Program-made: the position numbers and the translations under genes | Shown here: in pieces, positions 62,137-64,000 of the stretch | Layout: every line of letters begins with the position of its first letter | Position numbering within the stretch: the stretch's first letter is position 1 | NCBI RefSeq assembly: GCF_002257565.1 | Contig: NZ_CP022736.1 | Span: 4,154,001-4,218,000, forward strand | DNA length: 64,000 bases | Reading direction: 5' to 3' | DNA from: Herbaspirillum sp. meg3 | Lineage (GTDB): Bacteria; Pseudomonadota; Gammaproteobacteria; Burkholderiales; Burkholderiaceae_D | Notes under the pieces: model-generated | Database searches by the model: none | Told to the model about the DNA's origin: nothing | The model's input: the letters and a program-made list of their open reading frames with translations, nothing else

Positions 62137-63246
62137 TCAGAACGAGTGAGAGATACCGAAGTAGCCGCCCGTCTGGCTTTGACCAGCCAATGGCGCACCG
62201 GCTTCGTCGGCTTCCAGCGAGAACGTGCCGTTGCCACTGTTGCGTACTGTACCGGCGCCGACGTACAGCAAGGTACGCTTCGACAGGTTGTAGTTCAAGC
62301 CAGCCATGAACAGGTTGGCAGAACCACCGTTGTTGTTGGCATTGACGTGGAAGACCGAACCGATCAAGGTCAGCGCAGGCGAGACCTCGTAGTTGGCGCC
62401 GACCCAGTAATGATTGACCTTGTTGGTCGAACCAGGCGCAACATCCGGCGCTTTCAGGTTTTCATAGCCCAGGTACATCTTCAGCTTGTCGATGGTGTAA
62501 GTACCACCCAGGATCAACTCTTTGGAAGAGTCATAGATAGTACCCGGGACTGTGACGCCGGACGAGTTTGTCATGACGCTGCCGTACTTGCCGTTGGCGT
62601 CGCGTACCAGATCATAGATCGCGCGCAGTTCCAGACCTTGGTTTTGATAGACCAGCGATACACCATCCTTGCGGCCCTTGGTTGTCGAACCGGCCTGCTC
62701 ACCCAGACTGGTCTGGAAGGTAGCGTTAAAGCCACCCCAGGTTGGCGTCTGATATTCGATCACGTTGTTGGCGCCGCCCCAGTTGCGACCGTGCACCAGA
62801 TTGGCGGTACCGATCCATTGCTGACCGGTTGGATCAAGGAACCAGACATCATTGTCAATGAACAGATTCTTACCGACCTTGACCGAACCGGCGCTGCCGT
62901 TCAGGCCAACATAAGAACGACGATTGAACAGCGCTGTGCCGTTGGTGGCGCCTTTGGTCGCGCCGAAACCGGACTCCAGCAGGAAGAAGCTGTTCAGACC
63001 GCCGCCCAGATCTTCCTTGCCCTTGAAGCCGATCATGCTGGTGCCCCACTGGTTGCTGGCGGCGCGTACTTGCGTGCCGGTGTTGCCGTTGGCCTGATGC
63101 ACGTTCGTTTGAACGTCAACGCCTGCGACGACGCGACCGTAAATAGTCACGCTGTCTTCCGCCTGCGCGGATGCCAGGCATGCGCCGAACAACGAGGCCG
63201 TGCCCAGGGCCTTGAGAATGGTTTTGGTTGAGATGGACTGAGTCAT
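62137..63246 (-). CDS. Gram-negative general porin
   Basis: A 369-residue outer-membrane beta-barrel of the betaproteobacterial porin family. A signal peptide (about 1-29, ending ASAQA) precedes EDSVTIYGRVVAGVDV, the standard first strand. The last residues GGYFGISHSF end in Phe, the outer-membrane assembly signal. SNQWGTSMIGFKGKEDLGGGL and RRSYVGLNGSAGSVKVGK are family landmarks. It should form trimers that pass small hydrophilic solutes. It is divergent from a LysR gene across 304 bases. Confidence 0.95.
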   Translation of the reverse strand: MTQSISTKTILKALGTASLFGACLASAQAEDSVTIYGRVVAGVDVQTNVHQANGNTGTQVRAASNQWGTSMIGFKGKEDLGGGLNSFFLLESGFGATKGATNGTALFNRRSYVGLNGSAGSVKVGKNLFIDNDVWFLDPTGQQWIGTANLVHGRNWGGANNVIEYQTPTWGGFNATFQTSLGEQAGSTTKGRKDGVSLVYQNQGLELRAIYDLVRDANGKYGSVMTNSSGVTVPGTIYDSSKELILGGTYTIDKLKMYLGYENLKAPDVAPGSTNKVNHYWVGANYEVSPALTLIGSVFHVNANNNGGSANLFMAGLNYNLSKRTLLYVGAGTVRNSGNGTFSLEADEAGAPLAGQSQTGGYFGISHSF

Positions 63247-63421
63247 CTGAGGTCTCCGTAGAACTTTGTAGTTTTAACTGGGTGTAGTCGATTGCTGCAC
63301 CCGCACTTTTTTACGCTTTCTTTTCTTACGTCACGCTAAATTGGCGCGCAAAAACTCCCCTCGATACCGGTATTCGTAACCGTTCGACAAGCTTTTCAGA
63401 AGCGTCATTTCAACGTGAAGA

Positions 63422-63443
63422 TCACAACGTGAAATCGTTGTGA
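63422..63443. promoter_or_regulatory. 22-bp perfect palindrome between the porin and LysR genes
   Basis: TCACAACG (63422-63429) and CGTTGTGA (63436-63443) are exact complements around a 6-base centre. CAACGTGAA also occurs twice nearby (63411-63419 and 63425-63433). Position and size suit a LysR-type site controlling both divergent genes; this is inference. The rest of the 304-base gap has no gene. Confidence 0.5.
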
Positions 63444-63550
63444 ACTGGCCTAGATACTAAGGATTCGCGACATATATTTCTAATGAATTATTTGCCTAAG
63501 CTGATACTTGATTTGATATCATCGAAAGATATAAGAAATGGTGGAGACAA

Positions 63551-64000
63551 ATGAAGAACAGCGACCCGAATTGGTTTCTGCGTGCGCGTCTGAAAACACG
63601 GCAACTATTGCTGTTAATCGCGCTAGATGACGAACGAAATATCCATCGCGCAGCCAACGAATTAAACATGACGCAACCCGCCGCGTCCAAACAACTCAAG
63701 GATCTGGAAGACACACTCGGCGTCACGCTGTTTGATCGTCTGCCACGCGGCATGCGTCCCACGATCTACGGCGAAGCCATGATCCGCCACTCGCGCATGG
63801 CGCTCACCAGCCTGTCAAAAGCGCACGAGGACATCGTCGCACTGAAGTCCGGCCTGTCCGGCCAGGTTGACGTCGGCGTCATCCTGTCGCCCGGCATGTC
63901 ACTCATCCCGGCTGCGATTGCGCGCGTCAAGGAACACTCCCCGATGTTGCGCATCGGTGTCGAAGTCGAGAGCAGCAACATCCTGCTGGCACGTCTGTTG
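63551..64000 (+). CDS. LysR-family transcriptional regulator, N-terminal part (cut by window edge)
   Basis: The frame begins MKNSDPNWFLRARLKTRQLL behind GGAGAC and stays open to the last base, giving about 150 residues. The helix-turn-helix is IHRAANELNMTQPAASKQLKDLED, near residues 31-54, and the start of the ligand domain (SGQVDVGVILSPG) is visible. The long N-terminus before the helix resembles the GbpR/PcaQ branch, which senses sugars or aromatic acids. It is divergent from the porin gene and may control it. Confidence 0.9.
   Translation, partial: MKNSDPNWFLRARLKTRQLLLLIALDDERNIHRAANELNMTQPAASKQLKDLEDTLGVTLFDRLPRGMRPTIYGEAMIRHSRMALTSLSKAHEDIVALKSGLSGQVDVGVILSPGMSLIPAAIARVKEHSPMLRIGVEVESSNILLARLL

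Noticed and set aside
1..64000. CRISPR arrays, prophage, insertion sequences, tRNA or rRNA genes
   Set aside because: No spaced repeats, transposase or integrase motifs, terminal repeats, or tRNA-like cloverleaf sequences were found on reading through; a covariance-model scan would be needed to exclude small RNAs.

Overview
The window is ordinary chromosomal DNA of a Gram-negative betaproteobacterium. The evidence is an MsbA/heptosyltransferase-like/WaaL lipopolysaccharide set, a betaproteobacterial-type porin, the hemF-nadD-rsfS-rlmH-maf-rng string, and the neighbours pepN-fbp and yebC-purD. Moderate GC content and these gene neighbourhoods suggest Burkholderiales, probably Oxalobacteraceae (Herbaspirillum, Collimonas or Herminiimonas relatives). 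That placement is inference; there is no rRNA gene to confirm it. I see no tRNA, rRNA, CRISPR array, prophage, insertion sequence or integrase.

Layout. 0-2 kb: a truncated GNAT gene, a YciI-like gene, and a small minus-strand operon (SRPBCC - EVE - MarR) read from a promoter embedded in a palindrome. 2.1-6.2 kb: a NarL-type two-component system divergent from a DUF3311 + sodium:solute symporter pair. 6.3-10.7 kb: a cyclic-di-GMP group (Cache-GGDEF cyclase, orphan periplasmic binding protein, HD-GYP phosphodiesterase with a 70-residue partner). 11-26 kb: a mostly housekeeping stretch (RarD-like permease, fbp, pepN, a DUF4136 lipoprotein, quinone oxidoreductase, EamA permease, an SNF2 helicase next to a HerA-like ATPase, yebC, purD, an MscS-type channel). 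26.5-32.5 kb: hemF-nadD-rsfS-rlmH-maf-rng, then mug. 32.5-42.5 kb: an accessory catabolic island, almost all on the minus strand (bestrophin, M20 amidohydrolase, second symporter + DUF3311, aldehyde dehydrogenase, MFS permease, flavin reductase, FMN-dependent monooxygenase), with a divergent XRE-cupin regulator. 42.7-49.1 kb: lipid A/core export and assembly (msbA, GT9, two GT8) converging on an O-antigen ligase. 49-64 kb: dnaE, trhO, a WrbA-like flavoprotein with a divergent LysR gene, gluQ, rhlE, an FAH-family enzyme, a TPR-glycosyltransferase fusion, an SMP-30 lactonase, and a porin divergent from a LysR gene cut by the window edge.

How the genes work together. The clearest regulated units are the MarR operon, the Cache kinase/response regulator facing a carboxylate-type symporter, and the monooxygenase island. 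In the island a two-component flavin monooxygenase, an aldehyde dehydrogenase and an amidohydrolase would open and oxidise an imported N-acyl, amide or thioether-type compound whose identity cannot be read from sequence. No gene cluster here is obviously a new defence or mobile system. The best leads for new biology are the substrate of the 33-42 kb island, the long basic tail on RsfS, and the cyclic-di-GMP group built around an orphan binding protein.
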